Assembly: GCA_002338565.1 (NCBI GenBank)
Contig: DDIN01000008.1
Span: forward strand, 747,360 to 811,359
Source: Hyphomonadaceae bacterium UBA1849
Lineage (GTDB): Bacteria; Pseudomonadota; Alphaproteobacteria; Caulobacterales; Hyphomonadaceae
Length of the DNA: 64,000 nt
Direction of reading: 5' to 3'
The notes under the pieces are model-generated. The model ran no database searches and had not been told where the DNA came from. It saw only the letters and a program-made list of their open reading frames with translations. Below are positions 41,243 to 50,050 of this stretch, piece by piece. The number at the start of each line of letters is the position of its first letter. Within the stretch, counting starts at the first letter, position 1. The position numbers and the translations under genes were made by a program.

Positions 41243-42709
41243 CTAGGCTTTCACATCGAGACGCTGTCTCGACCATGCCTGAATCTGAGGTGTCACAGTC
41301 CGCGCTTCTGCCGGTTGCTGCTCTGTGTCGGATGCTGCCTGCTGCAGCTCCGCCTGGTCTTCACTATCACCGGAGTGAGTGAACGATTTCTTACTATTGT
41401 TCTGATCAAGTTCTACCTGAACGCCGTTATCCCCAAGATCGAAACCGGCCTGGGTAAGTGCGTTCTCGAGAGATCGCAGACCGCGGGTCAACGCGTCAGC
41501 TGCAACGGCATCTTTTGCTGCCAGCACAGCCTGCACCCGGCCATCACGATCGACCTCAATGCGCACATCCACCTTGCCAAGTTCTGCCGGATCAAGACGG
41601 ATTTCAAAGCGTGATGTCTTGCCATCAAACTTTTGCAGCAATTTCTGGCTGACCTGCGCCAGAACCGCCGCTTGTGTCGCCGCTGAACCGCGAAGATGAG
41701 CAGGCAGCGCCGCATCGGCGCGCGCGGCGCTGCGCTGCGCCTCGGTCATCTGCATATCGCCAGCATCAGCTTCGGCGAGGTCCATTTCCTGTACAAACTC
41801 TTCGGGCAGAAGTTCAGACGCAGCCAGCTCCTTAGAAGATGAAACTGCCTGAGCAGCTGCCTGCGTCTGTGGTCCTGACTGGCCTTGCTGGCCATTTCCC
41901 TGCCCTGAAGATGATTGAGAACCAGTCTGCGATGAGGCGCCGTCCTGGATTCCTGCTGATGATGTTGCTGCGCCTCCGCTCGGCGCAGAACCAGATGCCG
42001 CTTTACCGTCTGCCGTTTGAGAGACGGAAGCCGTTGCCGCCGCAAATGAATTGCTTTCAGGTAGTGCTTGCTTCAATGCCGTTTCGGCGCCCTGTGACGT
42101 CAAACCGTTCAAAGGAATCGACGTGTTGGCGGGAGCAGCTGATTTCAGAGTTTCACCCACGGCCTGGCCCTGACCAGAAATTTCAACCGGCACACGTCCG
42201 GTTGCTATGGCAGGTCGAGCGCCATTTCCGTTCTGCGTCAGCGCATCAAGTGCTGATCCACCCGCTTTATTAGGCGCTGTGGCTGTGGCTGTGGCGTCAG
42301 CGGAATTTCCAGCGTCTCCTGCAAGCTGGTTTGCAGCCTGACTGTCAATTTGAGGCCGCGCCCAACCGCTAGCAAAAGCCGTGTCTTTATATATGGGGTT
42401 ACTCAGCGCTGTATCGGTTCTGATTTTGGAACCATCGGCATTGACCGCCAATTCGGACGGCTGCGGAGGCGCCACTCCGGTGAGAGGCCCGGAGGATTGT
42501 GAAGGAATCGCCTGCGCTGCAGATGCCGCAAATAAAGCCTGAACTTCGGGAGACACGAAGCTATCGGTATAGGACGTACCAACAGCCTTCTGTGAGCCAT
42601 TGCTTTGCTCGAGCAGCATCGCAAATTCACCGGCATCGCCATCGAAAGCGCGCGACGGATCATCGGTAACAGTTTTCGCAACAGAAAGGCCAAATGGCAC
42701 AATATTCAT
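41243..42709 (-). CDS. fliK: Flagellar hook-length control protein FliK
   Basis: Secreted ruler that sets hook length and switches export specificity. A long Ala/Ser/Gln-rich low-complexity region (about residues 1-330, for example SQTGSQSSSGQGNGQQGQSG) is followed by the conserved Flg_hook domain (RLDPAELGKVDVRIEVDRDG, near 370) that ends near residue 440. Length 488. The variability of the first part is normal for FliK. First gene of the fliK-flgD unit, preceded by a good sigma-54 promoter. Confidence 0.9.
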   Translation of the reverse strand: MNIVPFGLSVAKTVTDDPSRAFDGDAGEFAMLLEQSNGSQKAVGTSYTDSFVSPEVQALFAASAAQAIPSQSSGPLTGVAPPQPSELAVNADGSKIRTDTALSNPIYKDTAFASGWARPQIDSQAANQLAGDAGNSADATATATAPNKAGGSALDALTQNGNGARPAIATGRVPVEISGQGQAVGETLKSAAPANTSIPLNGLTSQGAETALKQALPESNSFAAATASVSQTADGKAASGSAPSGGAATSSAGIQDGASSQTGSQSSSGQGNGQQGQSGPQTQAAAQAVSSSKELAASELLPEEFVQEMDLAEADAGDMQMTEAQRSAARADAALPAHLRGSAATQAAVLAQVSQKLLQKFDGKTSRFEIRLDPAELGKVDVRIEVDRDGRVQAVLAAKDAVAADALTRGLRSLENALTQAGFDLGDNGVQVELDQNNSKKSFTHSGDSEDQAELQQAASDTEQQPAEARTVTPQIQAWSRQRLDVKA

Positions 42710-42749
42710 TTACATCTCCACAGCGCGCATCGCGCCGAAGAGATTAAAA

Positions 42750-42763
42750 GCAATCGGCTGGCC
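42750..42763 (-). promoter_or_regulatory. Sigma-54 promoter for fliK-flgD
   Basis: Minus-strand TGGCCAGCCGATTGC has GG-N10-GC and matches TGGC-N7-TTGC well. Transcription would start near 42738, about 30 bases before the fliK ATG. It points away from the flgK promoter across a shared enhancer region. Confidence 0.7.
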
Positions 42764-42824
42764 AGATTTATTGACCGATTTTAACGATTTTAATCACAAT
42801 AAAAACAGAGCACTATGTGGATTA

Positions 42825-42894
42825 GCCAAAATTGCCTCCCCATTTACATCAATCACGGCAACATTTTTTGCCGGGTAGAACGGTAAAAACTGCC
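42825..42894. promoter_or_regulatory. Cluster of FlbD-like enhancer elements
   Basis: Three related elements lie between the divergent sigma-54 promoters: GCCAAAATTGCC (42825-42836), the inverted repeat CGGCAA-N6-TTGCCG (42856-42873) and CGGTAAAAACTGCC (42881-42894). They resemble the A/T-centred CGGCAA type of site described for Caulobacter ftr enhancers, where FlbD binds. Assignment to FlbD is inferred from the pattern and location. The rest of the 361-base gap (42710-43070) is AT-rich leader DNA. Confidence 0.55.
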
Positions 42895-42938
42895 CTCTGC
42901 CCCGGTAAGCATTCCTTCCAAATAGTTGATTTCACGCA

Positions 42939-42952
42939 GGAATATTTTTTGC
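42939..42952 (+). promoter_or_regulatory. Sigma-54 promoter for flgK-flgL
   Basis: GGAATATTTTTTGC followed by ACC: GG-N10-GC with a perfect TTGCA -12 element; the -24 element is weaker (AGGAAT). Transcription would start near 42964, giving a leader of about 107 bases before flgK. Confidence 0.65.
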
Positions 42953-43070
42953 ACCTTGTAAAGGATTGCGAAATGTCCGCTCCATAAAATCTACCCCTGT
43001 ATGAGTACGTGCGCGCGCAGGCGAAGAGCGCCTTAGCGAAAGAGCAGACTTGAATTCAGCGGGTGATCCG

Positions 43071-45185
43071 ATGAGCGTAAACAGTATAATGAATACAGGG
43101 CTGAGCGCACTTCTGGCGAACCAATCAGCGCTGCGCGTCACCTCTAACAATATCGCCAACGTCAATACTGAAGGCTATGTGCGTCAGGATGCTCGCACAG
43201 CTCAGACCGTCCTTAACGGTCAGGGCACTGGCGTCGAGCTTATCGTTCAGCGCGCAGCAGACAGATTTCTCGCCGCGGCGCATCTCGCAGGTATTTCCAA
43301 TGCCGGGCAGTATCAAGCAACAGCAGGGCTTCTTGATCGCGCACAGGCAGGTTTCGGCGACCCGACGAGTTCAACATCCATGTTTGCGGCAGTCGACAAT
43401 CTCATGTCTGATGCCGCCGCACTCGCGAGCGATGCCTCTTCCTCGCTTCGTAAAACTGATTTTGTGTCATCCGTGAATGCGACCTTCCAGGACATTCAGG
43501 CGACATTCGAAACAATTGATGGTCTGCGCGACGAAGCGCACCAGAAGCTGACGGTCGCGGTTTCAGACACCAACCAGGTTCTGAGCCAGATTTCCCTTCT
43601 GAACGCCGAAATCCAGAAGTTCAAAATGGCAGGTGCCGATGCGACCGGCGCAGAAACCCAGCAAAGCCAGCTCATGGACCAGCTGGCTGGCTATATCGAC
43701 TTCAAAGTGACCCAGCGCGAGCTGGGCGGTGTGGAACTGCGCACAACTTCAGGACTTCTGCTTGTCGACCACCGTGCGGCAGAGCTAGCCGTTAATCAGA
43801 GCACTGATGGTGCACGTTATCCCGGTGTCTCTATTTCGCCTGCAGGGTCCGATGCCGAGCTCGATGTAACGCGCCAGATTCAATCCGGCGAAATTCGCGG
43901 CTTGCTGACAGCCCGTGATTCAGATCTGCCTGATCTTGCCTACTCTCTGGGTGAATATGCCTCCGCGCTCGCAGACCAGCTCAATCAGGCACACAATGAG
44001 GGCACAGCCGTTCCTGCACCGACCAGCCTGACCGGTAGAGAGACGGGCCTGCTTGGAACAGACGCATTGAACTTTACTGGCGCAGCGACATTCGCCGTCG
44101 TCGATTCGTCGGGACGCACGATTGAGTCTGTTCAGGTCGATTTTGGTGCCGGAACACTGACAACATCCGCTGGTGGCGTAACCGCAATGGGCGGCACAGT
44201 GGCCGGGTTTGCCTCTGCCCTGAACTCTGCTTTCGGCGGGTCCGCGACGGTCAGCTTTACAGACGGCGTGATGAGCCTGAGCGCCACCGGCACAAATGGC
44301 GTAGCCGTTGCACAGGACCCGACCAACCCATCCGATCGCGGTGGCCGCGGTGTATCTGCCTTCTTCGGACTCAATGATGTCGTGACGACCTCACGTCCGG
44401 TATTTTATCAGACCGGTCTCAGTGGCACCGATACTCATGGTGTCACGAGCGGCGACATCACTTTCGGCATCCGGAACGGAAATGGCGACCTGATTCAGTC
44501 GATTACCTACACGCCGGGCGGCGCGACCTTTGATGACATTATCAATGATCTGAATGGCGCTGGTGTTCTGGGAAGCTTCGCAACAGCATCGCTCGATGCA
44601 AATGGCACCCTGACCATTTCGCCGAACACCGCAGGAAGCGTAGCGGTTATCGACGTGATTTCGGACACGACACTTCGCGGCACAACCGGAACCTCACTCA
44701 GCGCCATTTTCGGCCTTGGCGTAGAAGGCCCTGCCGAACGTGCACGCGGCTTATCACTCAAAGACGAGCTCAGCCTCAGCCCAAGCCTTCTGGCGACATC
44801 AAAGTTCGACACCACCGCAACGGCAGTTGGATCGGTTGGTGTTGCGGCTGGCAGCAATGACGGCGCACTCGCGCTTCAGGGCGCACTCGGTAGCGCTGTA
44901 AATCTACGCACTATGCAGGGCACAGAATATCTCAATCTGTCGCTCACCGATGCGGCGGCTCAAATTGCGTCCGACGCAGGCTCCAAGGCGACAACGCTTT
45001 TGAACAGAGCCGAGGCCTCAGAAGCGCTTAGAGAAGAAGCCAAGCTTCGCCGCGCATCTGCAGAGGGCGTCAATCTGGACGAAGAAATGGTCAATATGAC
45101 CGTCTTCCAACAAAGCTATTCGGCAGCTTCGCGCCTCATTCAGGCGTCGAAAGACATGTACGATACGCTGTTAAACATGGTGTAG
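43071..45185 (+). CDS. flgK: Flagellar hook-associated protein 1 FlgK
   Basis: Hook-filament junction protein of 704 residues. The N-terminal helix (LLANQSALRVTSNNIANVNTEG) and the C-terminal helix (EEMVNMTVFQQSYSAASRLI) are the usual axial signatures; the long middle domain is Gly/Thr/Asp-rich. I use the ATG at 43071 (MSVNSIMNTG), which follows GGGTGA; the TTG at 43050 adds seven residues not seen in the family. Divergent from fliK and followed after 13 bases by flgL. Confidence 0.95.
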   Translation: MSVNSIMNTGLSALLANQSALRVTSNNIANVNTEGYVRQDARTAQTVLNGQGTGVELIVQRAADRFLAAAHLAGISNAGQYQATAGLLDRAQAGFGDPTSSTSMFAAVDNLMSDAAALASDASSSLRKTDFVSSVNATFQDIQATFETIDGLRDEAHQKLTVAVSDTNQVLSQISLLNAEIQKFKMAGADATGAETQQSQLMDQLAGYIDFKVTQRELGGVELRTTSGLLLVDHRAAELAVNQSTDGARYPGVSISPAGSDAELDVTRQIQSGEIRGLLTARDSDLPDLAYSLGEYASALADQLNQAHNEGTAVPAPTSLTGRETGLLGTDALNFTGAATFAVVDSSGRTIESVQVDFGAGTLTTSAGGVTAMGGTVAGFASALNSAFGGSATVSFTDGVMSLSATGTNGVAVAQDPTNPSDRGGRGVSAFFGLNDVVTTSRPVFYQTGLSGTDTHGVTSGDITFGIRNGNGDLIQSITYTPGGATFDDIINDLNGAGVLGSFATASLDANGTLTISPNTAGSVAVIDVISDTTLRGTTGTSLSAIFGLGVEGPAERARGLSLKDELSLSPSLLATSKFDTTATAVGSVGVAAGSNDGALALQGALGSAVNLRTMQGTEYLNLSLTDAAAQIASDAGSKATTLLNRAEASEALREEAKLRRASAEGVNLDEEMVNMTVFQQSYSAASRLIQASKDMYDTLLNMV

Positions 45186-45198
45186 GACCTGAATTCGC

Positions 45199-46122
45199 AT
45201 GACACGCATCGCCTCCAGCATGATCAATTCAAACGCGCTGACCGATTTGCAGCGCGCACAGCGCGAACTGTTTGACGCGCAGCGCAAGACCGCCACCCAG
45301 CGTGAAGCCGAAGACCTGAAAGGCTATGGTTCGGATGCCCGCACTGTTGTCAGCCTCGACCGTATGCGCGCGCAGGCCGAAGCCTATAAAGCGTCAGCCG
45401 AAGAACTGACGACACGCCTTGATCTGCAGGACGCACATATCGGCCGCGCCGCTGACGTGGTCGGCACGCTTCGCGAAAAGCTCACTAACGCGCTGGCTCT
45501 TGGCGACCTTTCATCGGTCGGCAGCGATATTTCTGCCGCGTTTTCTGACCTGAAGTCCTCTTTTAACGCGACACTGAACGGCAAATACATGTTCGGGGGT
45601 AATCTTCCGACCGAAGCACCGATTGTAGCCGATTCCATCAGCGATCTGGCCAATAATCCGCTCGCAGATGCCGTGAATTCAGATGCGAGCGCCGTTCAGG
45701 TGCGTATCGACAAATCTCGCCTCGTAGACGAAGCGCCACTCGCACATGAAATTTCGCAAGAGTCTCTGACCATTCTGCGTGACCTTCAGATATTCGCTGA
45801 AAGCGTGGACGGTCCATTCACCGAGAACCCGACGCAAGCCCAGCAAGATGCAATCAAATCAGCTCTGTCACAGATGAAATCTGTTTATGAGGGCTTGATT
45901 GAGGCGCAAGGTAAAAACGGCCGCGTGCTCAATGAGACTGATGCGGCGATTGAACGTCACACGTCAGAACGTGACCTTCTGGAATCTCTGTCCGCTAACA
46001 TTACCGATGTAGATCTCGCGGAAGTCGCGGTACAGCTCAATCAGGCACAGCTGCAATATCAGGCGACAGCTTCGGTGTTTAACACCATTCAGGACCTGTC
46101 TCTGGTCAACCTGCTACGATAG
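45199..46122 (+). CDS. flgL: Flagellar hook-associated protein 3 FlgL
   Basis: Second junction protein, of the flagellin fold. 307 residues: N-terminal coiled coil (LQRAQRELFDAQRKTATQRE, SDARTVVSLDRMRAQAEA) and C-terminal helix (DVDLAEVAVQLNQAQLQYQA) that ends in FNTIQDLSLVNLLR, as in Caulobacter FlgL. It lies in an operon with flgK and ends six bases before the convergent DUF2794 gene. Confidence 0.94.
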   Translation: MTRIASSMINSNALTDLQRAQRELFDAQRKTATQREAEDLKGYGSDARTVVSLDRMRAQAEAYKASAEELTTRLDLQDAHIGRAADVVGTLREKLTNALALGDLSSVGSDISAAFSDLKSSFNATLNGKYMFGGNLPTEAPIVADSISDLANNPLADAVNSDASAVQVRIDKSRLVDEAPLAHEISQESLTILRDLQIFAESVDGPFTENPTQAQQDAIKSALSQMKSVYEGLIEAQGKNGRVLNETDAAIERHTSERDLLESLSANITDVDLAEVAVQLNQAQLQYQATASVFNTIQDLSLVNLLR

Positions 46123-46128
46123 TTCGGG

Positions 46129-46467
46129 TCAGCCGATCACGTTGAAGCGTTTGCGGTCGAAAAAGGCCAGGACGCTTTTTAGCTCATGGCCGCGTTTCAA
46201 AATCACGCCTTCAGCAGAGACAATTGAATAAGCCCCCTGGCGTCTTGCCAATGCGGGCTGTTTTTCTACCCGATATATCGGCATTTCGGCGGCACGCTTG
46301 AAAATGGAAAAGACGGCGCGGTCTTTATGCATGTTGAGCGCGTAATCCCGCCACTCGCCGGCCGCGACCATCCTGCCATACACGCCCATTATCTGATCGA
46401 GTTCGAGCCGATGAAAGAAAACCGGCTCGTGAGTTTTCGCGTTATTCGTACGAGTTTGAACGTTCAT
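46129..46467 (-). CDS. DUF2794 family protein
   Basis: 112 residues that match the alphaproteobacterial DUF2794 family: FFHRLELDQIMGVYGRMVAA, GEWRDYALNMHKDRAVFSIF, and PALARRQGAYSIVSAEGVIL. It is soluble and has no known function. It is often a stand-alone gene, and is so here. The upstream 323-base gap contains a candidate RNA gene on the other strand. Confidence 0.85.
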   Translation of the reverse strand: MNVQTRTNNAKTHEPVFFHRLELDQIMGVYGRMVAAGEWRDYALNMHKDRAVFSIFKRAAEMPIYRVEKQPALARRQGAYSIVSAEGVILKRGHELKSVLAFFDRKRFNVIG

Positions 46468-46596
46468 TCAGACACCATGCGCTTCCATACTCACTAGACC
46501 AGAGTGAGGGTCTGTTTGTGAAGAAGATTTAATCAAAAACACAAACTTGCCGCAAATCACCCCCTTCTTTGCCTATCACGATACCCAATATTGAAA

Positions 46597-46746
46597 GTGT
46601 CGGGCGCTGGCAGGTGTTCGCTCCAGACCCATCAGCCCCCCAGCCCCCTGGGCGTTCGCTAATGCCGGTACCCGACACCCGTTCACACGGGACACATGAT
46701 GAAACTCCCCAATCAAAACGCGTTGCCTCTGGTAACGCGTTTTTTG
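46597..46746 (+). ncRNA. Candidate structured small RNA
   Basis: No credible protein is encoded here, yet the sequence can fold: outer arms GTGTCGGG (46597-46604) and CCCGACAC (46671-46678), with GGCA/TGCC inside, enclose C-rich loops. A second hairpin CCCG-TTCACA-CGGG (46678-46691) follows, then a single-stranded stretch with ACTCCCC and an intrinsic terminator. GGTGTTCGC in the first arm recalls the 6S RNA core, but the hairpin is shorter than in 6S. The family is not identified; the 5' end is not known. The rest of the 46468-46790 gap shows nothing clear. Confidence 0.5.
46715..46745 (+). terminator. Rho-independent terminator before the ABC ATPase
   Basis: AAAACGCGTT-GCCTCTGGT-AACGCGTTTTTT: a ten-base-pair perfect stem and T run on the plus strand. 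No upstream plus-strand protein gene is near, since flgL ends 590 bases away, so it most likely ends a small RNA. It also shows that the ABC gene begins downstream of it. Confidence 0.85.
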
Positions 46747-46790
46747 GTAACCAAATCTGTGGCATGTTCCCCGTGGATGGGAGTGGCAGT

Positions 46791-47519
46791 GTGGACACGA
46801 TTGTAACGGCATCGAAACTAACTAAACGCTATCGCGCTCATACCGCGCTGGATGGCGTCAGCTTCGAATTGCATAAGGGCGAAATTGTTGGCCTTCTGGG
46901 CCTCAATGGTGCTGGCAAATCCACAACGCTTTCACTTCTCACCGGACGGCTTCTGCCTGATGAGGGAAGCGTCAGCATTCTCGGACACGATCTCTCAACC
47001 AATCTACGCGCCGCGCAGGCCTGCTTCGGCTTTCTGCCAGAAGGCGCGCCGCTTTTTGAAGACCTGACAGTTGAAGCCCACCTCAAAACACTCGCCGGGC
47101 TCCGGATTGGTATTTCCGAAGATGATGTCTCAAGCGCGATAAAACGCTTTAGTCTAGAAAACGTCCGCACCAAGACGATTGAGACTTTGTCCAAAGGCTA
47201 TAAGCGCCGGACCGCGCTCGCTGGCGCATTTCTCGGCAACCCGAAAATCCTGTTTCTGGACGAGCCTACAGATGGTCTCGACCCGTTCCAGAAAGACAGC
47301 GTGCTGGACAGCCTTGCAAGTCACAGGGACGAGCAAACCCTTCTGATCTCCACCCATAGCCTTGAAGACGTTGGCGCGATCTGTGACCGGATAATCGTTC
47401 TGAGTGCAGGCAAAAAAGTATTCGATGACCGCACCATTGCGCTTGCAGCGCGCGCGCCAGACGGCACTCTGAAAACAGCCTTTGCGGACCTTCTTCAAGA
47501 CGCGGAGGCACAATCGTGA
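46791..47519 (+). CDS. ABC transporter ATP-binding protein (GldA-like)
   Basis: Cytoplasmic ATPase of an ABC-2 system. Walker A GLNGAGKSTTLS near residue 36, signature LSKGYKRRTALA near 130, Walker B KILFLDEPTDGLDP near 150, H-loop in STHSLEDV. The GTG at 46791 follows GGGAG with seven bases of spacing; the long upstream frame passes through the terminator hairpin and is rejected. It overlaps the next gene in GTGA. GldA-type proteins act with GldF/GldG in gliding bacteria; in flagellated proteobacteria their role is unknown. Confidence 0.88.
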   Translation: MDTIVTASKLTKRYRAHTALDGVSFELHKGEIVGLLGLNGAGKSTTLSLLTGRLLPDEGSVSILGHDLSTNLRAAQACFGFLPEGAPLFEDLTVEAHLKTLAGLRIGISEDDVSSAIKRFSLENVRTKTIETLSKGYKRRTALAGAFLGNPKILFLDEPTDGLDPFQKDSVLDSLASHRDEQTLLISTHSLEDVGAICDRIIVLSAGKKVFDDRTIALAARAPDGTLKTAFADLLQDAEAQS

Positions 47520-50050
47520 GCGCTTTCAAGTCTGTCTGCAAACGCGAACTTCGTGCCTTCTTCGCAAGTCCGCTCGCTTACGTATTCATCGGCGTGTATC
47601 TGCTGCTTTCCGGTCTCGCCACCTGGAATATTGCCCGCTTTTTTGATACCGCCCGGGTCGATCTGGACCCGCTCTTCCAGTTCCAGCCCTGGTTTCTGGC
47701 GATCCTAGCGCCCGCCATCGGCATGCGGCTCTGGAGCGAAGACCTTAAGAGCCGTTCGTCAGATATCTATTTCACGGCGCCCGTCCCGCTGATTAAAATC
47801 CATCTTGCTAAAGCCGTGGCAGGCCTCACCGTGCTCATCGCAGCTCTGTCAGCAACGCTCCCCTATTGGGTTGTCGTCAGCTATCTGGGCGCGCCGGATC
47901 ATGGGCTGATCGCGCTCAATTATCTGCATCTGATACTGATCAGCGCGCTCTTTCTGATAATCTCAATGACCTTCTCTGCCGTAACACGGCAGCAAGTCGT
48001 CGCGCTTGTGCTCGGTGTAACCGTAAACCTCATCCTGCTGGTCGCAGGACTGAACATTGTCACCGATATTGCCGGAAACCTGCCCGCACGCCTTTTGACG
48101 GGCTGGCTTGATAGTTTCGGGCTATTCTCGCTGCTGACAAATGCCCAGCGCGGCGTTCTAAGGCTTTCAGATCCACTCATTTATCTCAGCCTGATGGCGC
48201 TGTTCTGCATTGCGGGCGTTACGCTTCTCGATGCACGCCGCAGACCGGGTCATCCAGTCTGGCGAAGCTGGACTGGCGCAACACTTGCCGTTCTATTTCT
48301 GGGCTTTCCTGCAATGCGGGCAACACTCGATCTCACCATCGGGCAAGTCCGGATTGATGTCACAGGTTATCAGCTGAATACGCTCTCTCCCGGCGCACGC
48401 GCGCTTGCGGCATCCGTAGAAGAACCGATTGATCTCACACTCTTCTACAGTGAAGACATTGGATCTGAGTACCCGAACATCCGCGCGCACGCAGACAGGG
48501 TAGAGGCACTTCTGAACGCTTTCGCAGTCGCTTCTAATGGAAACATCCGTATACAGACAATCAATCCCGCCCCCTTCTCTTCCGGCGAAGACCTGGCGAT
48601 CACACAAGGTATCTCTGCCGTTCCGACCGAGGGTGTAGACCCGCTCTATTTCGGTTTGAGCGGACGAAATCTGGTCGATGATCAGAAAGCCATTCCATTC
48701 CTTGCGCCAGAACAAGACCATCGTCTTGAGTTCGAAGTCGCGCGCATGATTTCCCAGCTGAATAGCGTGACGCGATCGCGTCTTGGCATTCTGTCAGACA
48801 TTCCGGCGCTCGACGGCGCGATTACCGGTAGTCAGAGATCAGCAATCCAGCGCGCGATAGAAGATCAGTATCAGGTGAGCTGGTTGACGGGCGATATGTA
48901 CTCTCTGCCAGACGGTCTTGAAGCGATTATCATAGCCCAACCGGAGCACCTCAGCACTTACACGCTCTATCTTCTCGATCAGTATCTCCTGTCGGGCGGC
49001 AATCTAATTGTCATGGCAGACCCTGAGCCGGTCATGCATCAAACCCGCCAGATCGCAGAGCCTTTGCGTGACTGGATGACAGGCTGGGGGCTAACGCTCA
49101 CGAGCGATATTGTCGCCGATGAAAGTCTCGGCCTGCCCGTGACGGTGCAATCAGCCTCCGGAAGCCGTACCGTCAGCCAACCAATATTTCCCGCGCCTAA
49201 TCCGTCTCTCTTTGATCTGGAAGATTTTCTGACCGCCAATCTCCGGCAACCGATAAACTTCGGGGCCGCGGGATATCTGGTTTTTGATGACAGTGATGCG
49301 ATCAGCCTTACGCCGCTCGTCTCCACCAGCGAAACACCTGCTCTCATCTCTGCAGACGCACGCAGCAATGTGTCTCTTACGCCGACGACTGCCAGAAATG
49401 TCATGTCACCGCATGAAGGGGCCATCACGCTTGCCGCGCGACTGAGTGGCTCATTCCCGTCATTCTTTACCGCCGCTCCACAGCCGGACTTGCCGGATGA
49501 CCCTGTACTGGCGCGTCTCGCCGCAAGCGAAGTGAATTCAAACACCGGTTTTATAAGTCAGGGACAACAGGCGAATATCCTGTTTATTCCGGATACGGAT
49601 ATTCTTTTCGATGCCTTCTATATAAATCCTCAGGACGGCACGACGATTGCCGACAACCGCGCCTTCCTGATGACTGCGATTGATCAGTTCGCCGGAAATC
49701 CTGAACTCGCCCGGCTGCGCGCCCGCCCACCTGCAATTCGCCCTATGACGCGGGTAACCGAACTTCGTAACGAAGCTGAAACCCTATACCTCGCCGAACA
49801 GACATCCATTGAAGACCGGCTTTTCGAGCTCGAAGCTGAAATCGAATCTACGGACGAAACGTCCAATGTCCGCCTACAGACGGAATACCTTGAAGCCCGC
49901 GAAGCGCTACGCGATCTTCAGCGTCAGTTCCGACAAAGAATTGACGGTCTGGAAGCATGGCTTCGCGGGTGGACAATCTGGTTTCCTGCATTGCTCGCAT
50001 TCCTGCTCAGCGCGACCATCAGGCTTTGGGTCAGGAGGTTTTCACGATGA
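47516..50050 (+). CDS. GldF-GldG fusion: ABC-2 permease with ABC-auxiliary domain
   Basis: 844 residues. The first 245 form an ABC-2 permease with six or so membrane segments (GldF-like, KRELRAFFASPLAYVFIG at the start). Then comes a membrane segment near 255-270, a large periplasmic GldG/ABC_transp_aux-type region (residues about 290-790), a coiled-coil stretch (LYLAEQTSIEDRLFELEAEI) and a final membrane segment with a basic end (WVRRFSR). GTG start overlapping the ATPase. In Bacteroidetes GldF and GldG are separate genes; here they are fused. Confidence 0.88.
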   Translation: MSAFKSVCKRELRAFFASPLAYVFIGVYLLLSGLATWNIARFFDTARVDLDPLFQFQPWFLAILAPAIGMRLWSEDLKSRSSDIYFTAPVPLIKIHLAKAVAGLTVLIAALSATLPYWVVVSYLGAPDHGLIALNYLHLILISALFLIISMTFSAVTRQQVVALVLGVTVNLILLVAGLNIVTDIAGNLPARLLTGWLDSFGLFSLLTNAQRGVLRLSDPLIYLSLMALFCIAGVTLLDARRRPGHPVWRSWTGATLAVLFLGFPAMRATLDLTIGQVRIDVTGYQLNTLSPGARALAASVEEPIDLTLFYSEDIGSEYPNIRAHADRVEALLNAFAVASNGNIRIQTINPAPFSSGEDLAITQGISAVPTEGVDPLYFGLSGRNLVDDQKAIPFLAPEQDHRLEFEVARMISQLNSVTRSRLGILSDIPALDGAITGSQRSAIQRAIEDQYQVSWLTGDMYSLPDGLEAIIIAQPEHLSTYTLYLLDQYLLSGGNLIVMADPEPVMHQTRQIAEPLRDWMTGWGLTLTSDIVADESLGLPVTVQSASGSRTVSQPIFPAPNPSLFDLEDFLTANLRQPINFGAAGYLVFDDSDAISLTPLVSTSETPALISADARSNVSLTPTTARNVMSPHEGAITLAARLSGSFPSFFTAAPQPDLPDDPVLARLAASEVNSNTGFISQGQQANILFIPDTDILFDAFYINPQDGTTIADNRAFLMTAIDQFAGNPELARLRARPPAIRPMTRVTELRNEAETLYLAEQTSIEDRLFELEAEIESTDETSNVRLQTEYLEAREALRDLQRQFRQRIDGLEAWLRGWTIWFPALLAFLLSATIRLWVRRFSR

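Noticed and set aside
42857..42871. Possible sigma-54 promoter GGCAACATTTTTTGC
   Set aside because: The GG to GC spacing is eleven, not ten. The sequence is better explained as the inverted repeat of an enhancer element.
46569..46790. N-terminal extension of the GldA-like ATPase
   Set aside because: The frame is open, but it passes through a perfect intrinsic terminator and has no ribosome site; GTG 46791 is well placed.
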